A DNA stretch of 64,000 nucleotides from Ascidiaceihabitans sp. Its GTDB lineage: Bacteria > Pseudomonadota > Alphaproteobacteria > Rhodobacterales > Rhodobacteraceae. Shown here piece by piece: positions 54,601 to 63,836 of the stretch (its first letter is position 1; each line of letters opens with the position of its first letter). The notes under the pieces were generated by a model. It saw nothing but the letters and a program-made list of their open reading frames with translations, had not been told where the DNA came from and ran no database searches. The stretch lies in assembly GCA_029251465.1 (NCBI GenBank), contig JAQXDI010000007.1, positions 1 to 64,000 on the forward strand. Direction: 5' to 3'. Position numbers and translations under genes: made by a program.

Positions 54601-57012
54601 ATCCCGTTGAGCGTCTCGGATGCGTGGGGCACAGGCGCGTATGTCAGCGCCACGGTGATCCGCCCGATGGACGTCAGCGCGGGGCAAAATCCCGCACGCA
54701 GCCTAGGGTTGGCACACGCCAGCATCGATCCTGCGGACAAGGCGCTGAGCGTTTCGATTGAGGCCCCAGACTCGGTTTCTGGCCAATCGGGCCGCACAAA
54801 CATCTCGGTCAAAGTCGACGGGGTCAAGGCAGGCGAAACGGCCTACGTCACACTGGCGGCGGTTGATTTGGGCATTCTGAACCTGACCGGATTTGACGCG
54901 CCAGATCCCCAAGACCACTACTTTGGACAACGTCGTTTGGGTGTCGAAATGCGCGACGTCTACGGGCGTTTGATCGACGGGCTCAACGGAGCTGTCGGGC
55001 AGGTGCGATCCGGTGGCGACGCGGCGTCTAGCATGCGCTTGCAATCGCCGCCGCCGACCGAAAAATTGATGGCGTTTTTCTCGGGGCCTGTGACCGTGGG
55101 GCCAGATGGCGCTGCAAGCATCGCAATCGATCGCCCGGATTTCAACGGCGCAATTCGACTGATGGTGGTCGCGTGGTCGAAGGGTGGCGTGGGGCAAGCG
55201 TCACGCGATATCCTTGCGCGTGATCCCGTGGTTCTGACGGCCTCGTTGCCGCGGTTCCTTGCGCCCGGCGACAACTCGCGTTTGTTGCTGGAACTGGTCC
55301 ACGCAGACGGTCCGGCAGGCGACGTCGGGCTGCAAGTGCAAGCCTCTGGTGTCATGCTGGAAACCGCGCCCGTGTCTGTCACGCTTACTGAAAAAGGCAG
55401 TGCCAAAATCGACCTTGGCCTGACAGTTGATGCCATTGGCGATCATCCGATCACGGTCACGCTGACCCTGCCAAACGGGGCGACGTTGACCAAAAACCTG
55501 ACCCTTGGCGTGCGCAGCAATGATCCTGTTACCGCAACTACACGGCGCTTTAGCCTTGGTGCGGGCGAGACGTTTACCTACGACGCAAACGTGTTCGCAG
55601 GGCTGCTGTCTGGCACGGGCAACGCAACGCTTACCGCAGGCCCGCTCGCGCGCTTTGACGTGCCGGGATTACTGCGCCAGCTTGACCGTTACCCCTATGG
55701 CTGCACCGAACAAGTCACCTCGGCGGCGATGCCGTTGCTGAGCGTCGGGGCGTTTGCAAACCAGGCAGGCATCGACGATGTGCAGGCGCGGATCAACGAT
55801 GCAATCGCCCGCGTTTTGACCCGCCAAGCCAGCAACGGTGCCTTTGGTTTGTGGCGCGCACAATCCGATGAATTCTGGTTAGACGCCTACGTTACCGATT
55901 TTTTAAGCCGTGCAAAAACCGGCGGATATGACGTGCCGAAGTTGGGCTTTAGCATCGCGCTCGACAACTTGCGCAACCGCGTAAACTACGCCCCTGATTT
56001 CGACATAGGCGGCGAAGACATTGCCTACGCGTTGCTGGTTTTGGCGCGCGAAGGGGCCGCATCCATGGGCGATTTGCGCTATTATGCAGACACAAAAGCG
56101 GGCGCGTTTTCGACCCCACTGGGGGCCGCACAACTGGGCGCGGCACTGGCGCAATACGGTGATCAAACCCGCGCAGACCGGATGTTCAACCGCGCCGCTG
56201 GCCTGTTACTGAAAAAGCCCGCGAAAAACGTTTGGCGCTCTGATTTCGGATCGCAATTACGCGACACCGCAGGGGTTTTACGACTGGTGGCCGAGGCCGG
56301 CAGCACAGCGATTGATCAAAACGCATTGTCCGCATTTGTCACCCGTGCGGGCCGGCAATTGTCGACACAAGAAGCCGCGCAAGTCGTCATGGCAGCCCAA
56401 GCGTTACGCCAATCTGTCGGGGCCAGCGGTGTCGAAATCAACGGGCAGACGCAGCAAGGTCCATTCACCCAAACGCTGGCCGACACAGACCGAGCCAGCC
56501 ACACAATCCGCAACACATCCACCAGCGCGATGGACGTCACGCTGACGACCTACGGCGTGCCAGACGCGCCCCAAGAACCGATCGGGTATGGCTATAGCAT
56601 CAAGCGCGATTACTTCACGTTGGACGGGGACTACGCAGAGGGCGATTTCAAGGCTGGCGAACGCCGCGTTGTGGTGCTGTCGATCGAACCATTCGAAAAC
56701 GTCGGGGCGCGGTTGATCGTGGATGACGCACTGCCAGCGGGGCTCGAAATCGACAACCCGAACTTGCTGCGTTCTGGCGACATCAAAGGGCTGGACTGGT
56801 TGAAACCCAAATCCGCGCTGCACGCAGAATTTCGCGCGGACCGGTTCCTTGCGGCGGTCGATCACCGTGGCAACGACGCGTTCCAACTGGCCTACATCGT
56901 GCGCGCCGTCAGCCCGGGCGATTACCACCATCCGGCGGCCTTGGTCGAAGACATGTACCGCCCCGAATACCGCGCATTGACGGCCAGCGGCACGCTGACG
57001 GTTCGACCCTAA
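51625..57012 (+). CDS. Alpha-2-macroglobulin family protein with N-terminal PAN/apple domain
   Basis: 1795-residue periplasmic protein that traps foreign proteases. A signal peptide ends near AYA-Q, followed by a PAN/apple-like domain with paired cysteines (about 20-95). The usual MG domains and bait region follow, with the thioester motif CTEQ at 1360-1363 (YPYGCTEQVTSAA) intact, so covalent trapping should be possible. Unlike the E. coli protein no lipobox is present, so it is soluble in the periplasm. ATG 51625 with GGTGGAG upstream. It is followed after 3 bases by pbpC, the classical alpha-2-macroglobulin/PBP1C pairing in which trap and peptidoglycan synthase guard and repair the envelope. 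Confidence 0.95.
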   Translation: MKRLTYVLTALAVFCAQAAYAQSSLPKDRYVYSSGVDYYGSDLTPLFDTTQDACRRSCSASSACVAFTYNSRSSACFPKSAVSDQTPYAGAISAQKVTTSDRAIAVAAERLNAAPFITERDIADARRLARGIGARFPLNERDYDRMLADALSAWTPANAKSARTQVGTALAVIDRADLWTRFGRQTLALKNTSKADAIPAIVNGYLRAQTPQDQSWALRQLARAYEDRRRGKDMVRALRLAFEIQPSQRVTEALDKAIAKYGFRVVDTRVDNNSAVPRICAEFSENLASGQDYEDFVRVDAPGTIVSAEGQTLCVEGVEFGARYAVTFRSGLPSETNETLIRDVGVNLYVRDRPAAVRFPGRAFVLPRSADAALPVQTVNLNALELRLRRVSERNVLRAIQDSYFGKPLSGWEDKNFVNDIAQEIWTGTGDVQNTLNTEMTTRLPMGDVIGDLAPGIYALSARVPGADPYENAGATQWFVLSDLGISTWKGNDGLTVGLRGLSDAGARAGAEVTLISRANAVLGTATTDTDGFVQFAAGLTRGTGASAPALVVARLGDDDIAFLPLTDPAFDLSDRGVEGRPPAPPIDTFLTTDRGAYRPGDVIHATVLTRDAQAQAILDLPLTAILSRPDGVEYSRHTSTGGVAGGHVFALPVANTVARGTWRLQLMSDLDAAPLATQTVLVEDFLPERIDVDLSLPEAPLRLGDRPPLTVNAQYLFGAPGADLVVEGSVRLRSRDTLSGWNGYVFGRHDAKLTTRTAYLNGGRTDANGIAQMELTLPSVDGDHPILEATAIIAVTEGSGRPVERRISKAITPDQPVIGIKAGFEDILSENSDALFELIAVGADGQATKMDVTWTVNRVQTRYQWYRLFGNWNWEPITRRTRIATGDAALGATPTAISAPTQWGEYELVVESASGQFTASSFGFSAGWYGGGDASATPDRLDVSLDATSYSAGDTARLRIVPRYAGTALISVLSGHVIERQVVEVSEGENVIPLSVSDAWGTGAYVSATVIRPMDVSAGQNPARSLGLAHASIDPADKALSVSIEAPDSVSGQSGRTNISVKVDGVKAGETAYVTLAAVDLGILNLTGFDAPDPQDHYFGQRRLGVEMRDVYGRLIDGLNGAVGQVRSGGDAASSMRLQSPPPTEKLMAFFSGPVTVGPDGAASIAIDRPDFNGAIRLMVVAWSKGGVGQASRDILARDPVVLTASLPRFLAPGDNSRLLLELVHADGPAGDVGLQVQASGVMLETAPVSVTLTEKGSAKIDLGLTVDAIGDHPITVTLTLPNGATLTKNLTLGVRSNDPVTATTRRFSLGAGETFTYDANVFAGLLSGTGNATLTAGPLARFDVPGLLRQLDRYPYGCTEQVTSAAMPLLSVGAFANQAGIDDVQARINDAIARVLTRQASNGAFGLWRAQSDEFWLDAYVTDFLSRAKTGGYDVPKLGFSIALDNLRNRVNYAPDFDIGGEDIAYALLVLAREGAASMGDLRYYADTKAGAFSTPLGAAQLGAALAQYGDQTRADRMFNRAAGLLLKKPAKNVWRSDFGSQLRDTAGVLRLVAEAGSTAIDQNALSAFVTRAGRQLSTQEAAQVVMAAQALRQSVGASGVEINGQTQQGPFTQTLADTDRASHTIRNTSTSAMDVTLTTYGVPDAPQEPIGYGYSIKRDYFTLDGDYAEGDFKAGERRVVVLSIEPFENVGARLIVDDALPAGLEIDNPNLLRSGDIKGLDWLKPKSALHAEFRADRFLAAVDHRGNDAFQLAYIVRAVSPGDYHHPAALVEDMYRPEYRALTASGTLTVRP

Positions 57013-57015
57013 ATC

Positions 57016-59022
57016 ATGGCGCGCTGGCTGTTCATTCTGGCGTTCGCGGCCTTTGGCACAGCCCTGTTGCGCGACAGTTGGCAGGACTGGGTTGCGCGCA
57101 CGGAACTGCCGCTTTTACTGGCGGAAACCTCGGTCGAAGTGCGTGGGCAAAACGATGCGCTCTTGCGGGTGTTTCCGGTCGAAGACGGGCGTCAGCGGCT
57201 TGCCGTTCACCTTGACGATGTTGATCCTCAATTCATTGAAATGCTTGTTGAATTCGAGGACAAACGGTTCTGGAACCATGGCGGAGTAGACGGGCGCGCC
57301 GTGCTGCGTGCGGGGGTGCAAGCGGCATGGAACAGGCGGGTGATTTCGGGTGGCTCGACCTTGTCGATGCAGGTGGCGCGCCTGCTTGAAAATACCGGCA
57401 CCGGGCGTTGGTCCGGCAAGCTGCGCCAGATGCGCGTGGCATGGGCGCTAGAAACGCGATTGACCAAGCCGGAAATCCTGACGCTGTACCTGCAACACGC
57501 GCCCTACGGTGGTCCGGTTGAGGGCATCCGCGCAGGGTCGCTCGCGTGGTTTGGCAAAGAACCCAAACGCCTGACACCGGCGCAATCCGCCCTGCTGATT
57601 GCCCTTCCACAAGCACCAGAATCGCGCCGCCCTGACCGCCATCCGTTGGCTGCAGAAACCGCGCGAAATCGGGTCTTGGCGCGTACAAATCTAGGCAATC
57701 CACGTGGCATTATCCCGTCCAAAATGACGCCATCTCCCCGCCTTGCTCCGCATCTGGGTGACCATTTGCGCGCCCTAAATCTTGTCGCACCAATCCACCG
57801 TTTGACCCTGAATGCCACGTTGCAAAACCAGCTCGAAACCCTCGCGCGCTGGTCCGTGCGTGACCAAGCAAAAGGCGTGTCTGCTGCGATTTTTGTGGCC
57901 GATCACCAGTCGGGGCACATCCTCGCCTCGGTTGGGTCCTCGGCCTATTCCAGCGCGAACGGAGCGCTTGGATTTGTCGACATGACCCGCGCGGTCCGCA
58001 GCCCTGGATCGATACTGAAACCGCTTATTTACGGACTGGCGTTTGACCAAGGCTTGGCCCATCCCGAAACCGTTTTCAACGACGCACCCACCGCGTTCGG
58101 GCGCTACGTGCCGCGCAATTTCGACGGGCAATTCCGGGGCGAAGTCACCGCCCGTGAAGCCCTGCAATTGTCCCTGAATATTCCACCAGTTCAGTTGGTC
58201 GACGCGCTGGGTCCACACCGCTTGATGGCGGCGATGAAACGGGCAGGTGCCGAGCCGAAATTGCCGGGCAACGGCGCGCCGGGTTTGGCGGTTGCCTTGG
58301 GCGGTGTTGGCCTGACTTTGCAAGATTTGGTGCAGATTTTCGCGGGAATTGCGCATGGCGGACAAGGCCCAATTCTGACGTGGAACCCGCAGGCAGAGAC
58401 GCGCAAAACCAAGCAGTTTATGTCGCCGCGTTCCGCGTGGTACGTGGGGAATATCCTTGGCGGTCTTGCCCCGCCTGCGGGTGCGCGTCAGGGGCGGCTT
58501 GCCTACAAAACCGGCACCTCGTATGGGCACCGCGACGCGTGGGCGATCGGGTTTGACGGGCAGCACGTCGTTGGTGTTTGGATGGGTCATCCCGACGGAA
58601 CCCCCGTCCCCGGTGCCTTTGGTGGTGACCTCGCAGCCCCGATCATGTTCGAAGCGTTCGGGCGGATTAAACCGATGTTTGAACCCCTCGCAGCGCCCCC
58701 TTCAGATGCCTTGATTTTGTCATCAGCGCGATTGCCTAAGCCTTTGCAAAGCTTTGGAAATCGGCGAACTCAAGCCGAGGTAAACGATCTGCGTGTCGCC
58801 TTTCCACCGGACGGTGCGGTGCTGGCAGCAGGCGACGTGGTTCCTTTGAAATTACGGGGCGGGACAGCGCCATTTACCGTGCTTGTGAACGACGCAGCGA
58901 TGATCACCGGCCTGCGCGGACGCGAGACATTGCTGTCCAGTCCGGGCATTGGATTTAGCCGGATTTCCGTGGTCGATGCGACGGGGCAAAGCCAAGCGGT
59001 GCAGATCCAATTGGCGAACTGA
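57016..59022 (+). CDS. pbpC: Penicillin-binding protein 1C
   Basis: 668-residue bifunctional peptidoglycan synthase, at the short end for the family. An N-terminal membrane anchor (about 1-17) leads into a GT51 glycosyltransferase domain (EDKRFWNHGGVD, GGSTLSMQVARL, LTKPEILTLYLQHAPYGG). The transpeptidase domain follows, with S332 in SILK and K498 in KTGTS, and a C-terminal beta-rich BiPBP domain. In E. coli its transpeptidase function is unclear. Co-transcribed with the alpha-2-macroglobulin gene. Its stop abuts that of the convergent cluster. Confidence 0.95.
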   Translation: MARWLFILAFAAFGTALLRDSWQDWVARTELPLLLAETSVEVRGQNDALLRVFPVEDGRQRLAVHLDDVDPQFIEMLVEFEDKRFWNHGGVDGRAVLRAGVQAAWNRRVISGGSTLSMQVARLLENTGTGRWSGKLRQMRVAWALETRLTKPEILTLYLQHAPYGGPVEGIRAGSLAWFGKEPKRLTPAQSALLIALPQAPESRRPDRHPLAAETARNRVLARTNLGNPRGIIPSKMTPSPRLAPHLGDHLRALNLVAPIHRLTLNATLQNQLETLARWSVRDQAKGVSAAIFVADHQSGHILASVGSSAYSSANGALGFVDMTRAVRSPGSILKPLIYGLAFDQGLAHPETVFNDAPTAFGRYVPRNFDGQFRGEVTAREALQLSLNIPPVQLVDALGPHRLMAAMKRAGAEPKLPGNGAPGLAVALGGVGLTLQDLVQIFAGIAHGGQGPILTWNPQAETRKTKQFMSPRSAWYVGNILGGLAPPAGARQGRLAYKTGTSYGHRDAWAIGFDGQHVVGVWMGHPDGTPVPGAFGGDLAAPIMFEAFGRIKPMFEPLAAPPSDALILSSARLPKPLQSFGNRRTQAEVNDLRVAFPPDGAVLAAGDVVPLKLRGGTAPFTVLVNDAAMITGLRGRETLLSSPGIGFSRISVVDATGQSQAVQIQLAN

Positions 59023-61080
59023 CTAGCGCTGCCCTTCGCGCAACCACGCAGCGATAATCAGCAGTGACGAGAGTAGCAAAACCAGCCATCCGGGCAGCAG
59101 TTGGGTGAGGCGAACGTCACGTACTTCGTACGCGTTGCGCGGCGTGATCCCGACCCAAGTGCGGCCAGATGCAACACGACCCGCGCGCACGGTGCGCACC
59201 GATGGCGTGCCATCCTCGAGCCGCAAAATACCGCCGCGCGTAGAGCTGACCAGCGGCTCCAAAACATCCGGCGTCGCGATGGTGTTCACGAATTCGCGCG
59301 GGGCGGCGGGGCCAAGGCCGATCACCGTGGTTTGGTCGCCATTTTCCAAACGGTACAGGCCTATTTCGAGACCGGAAAAATCAGCTGTAAACTGACCGGG
59401 TCCCGTTTGGGTCAGGGGCAAAACGGTGACCGTTCCGTCGGGCGCTGTGATCGTCACGTCGGGCACGGTTTCTTGCAGCGTGCGCCGTTCGATCCGCATG
59501 TCTTGGCCAGTGGCAATCGCCGTCAGCGCCTCTTCCTCAAGCTCGGGTTCTTTCATCATCCAATGGGACAAACGGCGTAGCAATTCCAGCTGCGGGCCAC
59601 CGCCCTCGTAGCCGCGATTCCACAGCCACGCGTGATCAGACGCGAGCAAGGCAACACGGCCTTCGCCGACACGATCCAACACCAACAAGGGGCGCCCGTC
59701 GATGCCCTCCATCACGACGTTGCCAGAGGTCGCGCGCACATCGATTTGGCGCAACCAGCGGCCCCAATTCCCGTTCGATGGCAGGTCGTTCGTTACGGGG
59801 TGGCGCGTGCCCAAATCAGTGACGCTTGGGCGGTAGGCTTGCTCTAGCACGCGGGCCGTTGGTTCGGCCGGAACAACGCGACCCAGAGGCGAGCGAAAGA
59901 TGCTGTCCGCTGTCGCATAATCAGGACCGGCAGCAATCAAAACCGCGCCGCCCTGTTCGACGTAATTGGACACATTATCAAGGTAAAGAGCCGGCAAAAT
60001 TCCGCGCCGTTTGTAGCGATCAAAGATGATCAAATCAAAGTCGTTGATCTTTTCCAAAAACAGCTCGCGCGTTGGGAACGCGATCAGGCTAAGTTCGGTG
60101 ACAGGCACGCCGTCCTGTTTTTCTGGTGGCCGCAAAATCGTGAAATGCACCAGATCAAGCGAGCTGTCGGATTTCAACAAATTGCGCCACGTTCGCCCGC
60201 CCGCATGCGGTTCGCCAGAGACCAGCAAAACCCGCAATCGATCCCGCACGCCGTTCATTTGAACAAGCGCTGTGTTGTTGCGATCCGTCAGTTCCGTGTC
60301 GATCGCAGGCGAGGTAAATTGGATCACGTTGCGCCCGCCGTGTGGCAGGGTCACGGGCAATTCCAAGTCCTGCCCGATGGGGATGTTGAACCGCTGCGCA
60401 GGCTCGCCGTCGATGGAAATATCCAGCGGTGCGGTGCGGCCAACGTCGGGCACGTCCCCCATGTCTTCGACCCGCAAAGTCAGCGTGACAGGTTCGCCGA
60501 TCACAGCGAATGCTGGCGCGTTTCGAATGGTCAGGCGGCGATCCCAATCCGACGATTTGCCGCTCAGCAACAGGTGCAAAGGCGCGGGCAAATCGATGGG
60601 TAAATCACCGTCGTGGACTTGACCGTCACTCAGCGAAATGACCCCCGCGATGCGGCCACGCGGTTCTTGCGCCAAGGCATCGGTCAGGGTGCTGAGCAAC
60701 CGTGTTCCGGCGTCGCCTTCGCCGTCCGGCACGGTGACCCGGCGCACTTCTGTGTTGGCGCGTGCCGCGATTTCATCCGCCAAGGCATCAGCCGCTTCAC
60801 GTGTCTGCGCCCCACGATCCGAAAGGTTCTGCGAGGCCGTCGCGTCCTCGGCCAAAATCACGATATCGCTAAGCGGCGCGCGGTCTTCTTGTTGAAATGA
60901 CGGGCCAAAAAGTGCTGCAAAAACAACGATTGCGGCCAAGCTGCGCAAGGCCCAACCGCGCAATCCACGCAGCAGCGCCAGCAAAACACCAAGTGCCACG
61001 ACAACCGCCAAAGCCACCAGAACCGGCACCGGCAAAAGCGGATCAAACAGTATGCTACCGGCGTTGAAATCGCCCATCAT
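59023..61080 (-). CDS. Membrane-anchored GATase-like/von Willebrand-type protein of the BatA cluster
   Basis: 685 residues: two transmembrane helices at the N-terminus (LLPVPVLVALAVVVALGVLLALL and LRSLAAIVVFAALFG), a long extracytoplasmic part and a C-terminal helix (GWLVLLLSSLLIIAAWL). The region around residue 340-400 (FDLIIFDRY ... YVEQGGAVLIAAGPDY) resembles a class-I glutamine-amidotransferase fold, without its catalytic cysteine as far as I can see. Partner of the DUF4159 protein, whose stop overlaps its start as ATGA. Such clusters occur in alphaproteobacteria, but their function is not established. Confidence 0.75.
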   Translation of the reverse strand: MMGDFNAGSILFDPLLPVPVLVALAVVVALGVLLALLRGLRGWALRSLAAIVVFAALFGPSFQQEDRAPLSDIVILAEDATASQNLSDRGAQTREAADALADEIAARANTEVRRVTVPDGEGDAGTRLLSTLTDALAQEPRGRIAGVISLSDGQVHDGDLPIDLPAPLHLLLSGKSSDWDRRLTIRNAPAFAVIGEPVTLTLRVEDMGDVPDVGRTAPLDISIDGEPAQRFNIPIGQDLELPVTLPHGGRNVIQFTSPAIDTELTDRNNTALVQMNGVRDRLRVLLVSGEPHAGGRTWRNLLKSDSSLDLVHFTILRPPEKQDGVPVTELSLIAFPTRELFLEKINDFDLIIFDRYKRRGILPALYLDNVSNYVEQGGAVLIAAGPDYATADSIFRSPLGRVVPAEPTARVLEQAYRPSVTDLGTRHPVTNDLPSNGNWGRWLRQIDVRATSGNVVMEGIDGRPLLVLDRVGEGRVALLASDHAWLWNRGYEGGGPQLELLRRLSHWMMKEPELEEEALTAIATGQDMRIERRTLQETVPDVTITAPDGTVTVLPLTQTGPGQFTADFSGLEIGLYRLENGDQTTVIGLGPAAPREFVNTIATPDVLEPLVSSTRGGILRLEDGTPSVRTVRAGRVASGRTWVGITPRNAYEVRDVRLTQLLPGWLVLLLSSLLIIAAWLREGQR

Positions 61081-63836
61081 TGGCTCAGCCTTTCCAGCAG
61101 TTCCGGGACGTGAACCTGATCGCTTTTGTAGTTACCAGTCAGCACGTGCATCACCAAATTCACGCCGAACCGGTTGGCCAATTCGCGCTGACGTTCGCCG
61201 CTAAATCCACGACCGACAGGCAACATTGGTCCGCCCGAAGATGTGATCGCCCACGCGCCCGCCCAGTCATTGCCGCCGATGATCACCGGTGTGACGCCAT
61301 CGTTCAGATTTCGAAATGGCATGCCTTCGATCTGCTCGGCATTTGGCGATGCTTCGACCCAAACGTCGCGGCTGTTGTGGCGTCCGGGAAAATCCTGAAG
61401 CAGGTAAAAGGTGCGCGTCAAAACATGATCACGCGGCAGTGGTTCCAGGGCCGGAATATCCAGTGGGCCGGCCAGCGCTTGCAGCTTGCGCCCATTCGGA
61501 CTGGCCGCGCCAAAGCCCGCGATATTGGCGTCACGCGTATCAAACAGGATCAATCCACCAGAGCGTAGATAAGCGTTCAACTTGGCATATGCCTCAACCG
61601 AAGGGGTTGGTTGTTCGGGCGTAATTGGCCAGTACAACAGGGGGTAAAACGCCAATTCGTCTGTCTCAAGATTGATGCTGGTGGGCGGTGCGGGTTCGAT
61701 CGAGGTGCGGAAATACAACGTGTCGGTCAGGCCCAAAAGACCGGCATAGGCGACGTCGTCCACCTTTGCGTTTCCGGTGATGACATTTGCCAGAACGACC
61801 TCGGCCGCAGCACCGGTATCGATGGCGTCTTGCGCCCTCGTGGCGTCAGGGTGCGTTAGCATCACCCCCAGCGCCAACATGGTTAACGTAGCGCGTGCAG
61901 ATTGCCCCAGCAGTCGACCGGACAAGGCCAGCGATGCGACGATATCCAGCAGCAACAGAACCAATGCCAGCGCCAACAACATACCGCCCAAAGGTTGCGG
62001 CGGACGCACCGTCAGGCCCGATACGGGGATGCGCGCAGGCCACATCGCAGGGGTCAAAACCGCGCCCGTTTGCAAGACATTGCGCGCCAGGCTGCGTTCG
62101 CGCGATTGGTACAATCCGGGCAGCAGATCAGGGCGCGTGGCACCGTCGATCAGCTCGGGTCCGGCAACCCCCGGCATGGCACCCGCGTCGCGCAAAATGC
62201 CAAAGCCGTTCATCACCTGCAACGGCGTCCACGTGGTGCCGTTCAAATCCTCGGCGTCGGGCAGGCGGGCGGATGACGAGATGGACAGCCGTTCCAGCAT
62301 TTCGACGAACAAACCCGACAGCGGCAGCGTCGACCATTCGGCATTAGCGGTGACGTGAAACAGCACGATCTGCCCTTGGTCGATAACCTTGCGGGTAACC
62401 AGCGGCGTGCCGTCGCTTAGCTCTGCGATGACGCGGTTGGCCAGTGTCGGATCGGGTTGTGCGACGACCTGCGATCGCACGACAACATCGTCCGGAATCG
62501 ACAGCCCAAAGAATGGCGACGTGTCGGCAAAAGCGGCAACTGATTTGGGTTCTCCCCAGCTCATTGCGCCGCCAACTGACCGGCCACCAGATCGCAATCG
62601 CACCGGCATCAAAGGGTGTTCTTCGACGCGGCTGACGTCGCTGGCGGCAACGCGCGGTCCGGCAAATCGCAGCAGCATGCCACCGGTTTCGATCCACGCA
62701 AGCAACGCGTCGGTTTCGCGCTCGGACAACGTCGCGACATCGGCCAAAACAATCACGTCAGGGTTGGCCGGCAACACGTCGCTGAGCGCGCCTTCGATCA
62801 GGTCCGCTGTCGGTTCCAGCGCCTGTTTCAAAAAGTGGAGGGGGGACAATAATTCCAGCCCCTCGCGGCCTTCGCGGGCTGAAACCAAAGCGACTTCGCG
62901 GCGGCGCAAACCGTCGTCGACAAGCGTGGTCGCCCCGGCTGATCGGGTCCCTTGAATTTCGAAACGGGTGATGCGTGCGCGCAATTCTGAAGGCAAGACA
63001 AGCGCCACATCCGTGCTGGTTTGCCCCGCGTCAAAACTGGCCGTCGCGGTCGCCAAAGTGGCCCCGTTGCCCGCAGGATCACGGCCCTGCGCCAACACGA
63101 TCACGTCGCGCGCTTGGGTCGCACCAGAGCGTTCAACCGTCAGATCAATCGCCCCGTCGATGTAGCTGGCAGGGGTCAGCGCCAGTGTCTCACGACCCGA
63201 CTGAAACACCTGCAACGGACCAACCGTTTCGAGCGCTTCCAACACGGTGTCACGCCCGCCGTATTCTAGCCCATCGCTGAACCAAAGGCTGGATGACGCA
63301 TCCGCATCCGCGATGATTTGCGTGGCTTTCGAAACATTCTCGGCACTTGGTTGCCACGGGCGGGGGGGCAATCCGGCGAGCCGCGTGGCCCAAGTTGCGG
63401 CGGGCAGAAACAGCAAATCCGCAGGATTGCTCAGCTGCAAAACAGCGACGGTTTGACCGGCAGCACTGGCACGCGACATTTCCGATTGAACCGAATTCAT
63501 CCGCTGTGTGTGCCCGGCGGCACCGGCCCAAGACCCATCCAGAACGATCAGTAGCGGACCATTGGTCGTCGCGCTTGGATCTTCGGGATTAAGCACCGGT
63601 TGCGCGAGCCCGACAATGATTGCGGCAACCGCCAACATGCGCAGCAACAGCAACCACCACGGCGTGCGATCGGACACGGTTTCGTCGTCCTTGAGGCCCA
63701 GCAACAGCGCGACGCCCGGAAACTGCCGCTTGATCGGCGCGGGCGGAACGGCACGCAGCAACAGCCACAAAATCGGCAAAGCTGCCAACGCCACCAGCAA
63801 CCACGGCGCTGCAAATCCGACACCAAAAATGGTCAT
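61077..63836 (-). CDS. BatA-like protein with C-terminal DUF4159
   Basis: 919 residues. An N-terminal BatA segment (FAAPWLLVALAALPILWLLLRAVPP and a second helix, LLLLRMLAVAAIIVGLAQPVL) is followed by a von Willebrand-type domain starting LLIVLDGS. Further domains follow, a helix pair near residues 620-690, and a C-terminal DUF4159 domain (FYPLLYWPITPEQPTPS ... GLILFDTRD ... LPVGRG). Co-encoded with the GATase-like protein and with the DUF58 gene; its start overlaps the DUF58 stop (ATGA). Elsewhere such clusters include a MoxR AAA+ ATPase, expected just beyond the window. Function is inferred only as envelope maintenance. Confidence 0.85.
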   Translation of the reverse strand: MTIFGVGFAAPWLLVALAALPILWLLLRAVPPAPIKRQFPGVALLLGLKDDETVSDRTPWWLLLLRMLAVAAIIVGLAQPVLNPEDPSATTNGPLLIVLDGSWAGAAGHTQRMNSVQSEMSRASAAGQTVAVLQLSNPADLLFLPAATWATRLAGLPPRPWQPSAENVSKATQIIADADASSSLWFSDGLEYGGRDTVLEALETVGPLQVFQSGRETLALTPASYIDGAIDLTVERSGATQARDVIVLAQGRDPAGNGATLATATASFDAGQTSTDVALVLPSELRARITRFEIQGTRSAGATTLVDDGLRRREVALVSAREGREGLELLSPLHFLKQALEPTADLIEGALSDVLPANPDVIVLADVATLSERETDALLAWIETGGMLLRFAGPRVAASDVSRVEEHPLMPVRLRSGGRSVGGAMSWGEPKSVAAFADTSPFFGLSIPDDVVVRSQVVAQPDPTLANRVIAELSDGTPLVTRKVIDQGQIVLFHVTANAEWSTLPLSGLFVEMLERLSISSSARLPDAEDLNGTTWTPLQVMNGFGILRDAGAMPGVAGPELIDGATRPDLLPGLYQSRERSLARNVLQTGAVLTPAMWPARIPVSGLTVRPPQPLGGMLLALALVLLLLDIVASLALSGRLLGQSARATLTMLALGVMLTHPDATRAQDAIDTGAAAEVVLANVITGNAKVDDVAYAGLLGLTDTLYFRTSIEPAPPTSINLETDELAFYPLLYWPITPEQPTPSVEAYAKLNAYLRSGGLILFDTRDANIAGFGAASPNGRKLQALAGPLDIPALEPLPRDHVLTRTFYLLQDFPGRHNSRDVWVEASPNAEQIEGMPFRNLNDGVTPVIIGGNDWAGAWAITSSGGPMLPVGRGFSGERQRELANRFGVNLVMHVLTGNYKSDQVHVPELLERLSQ

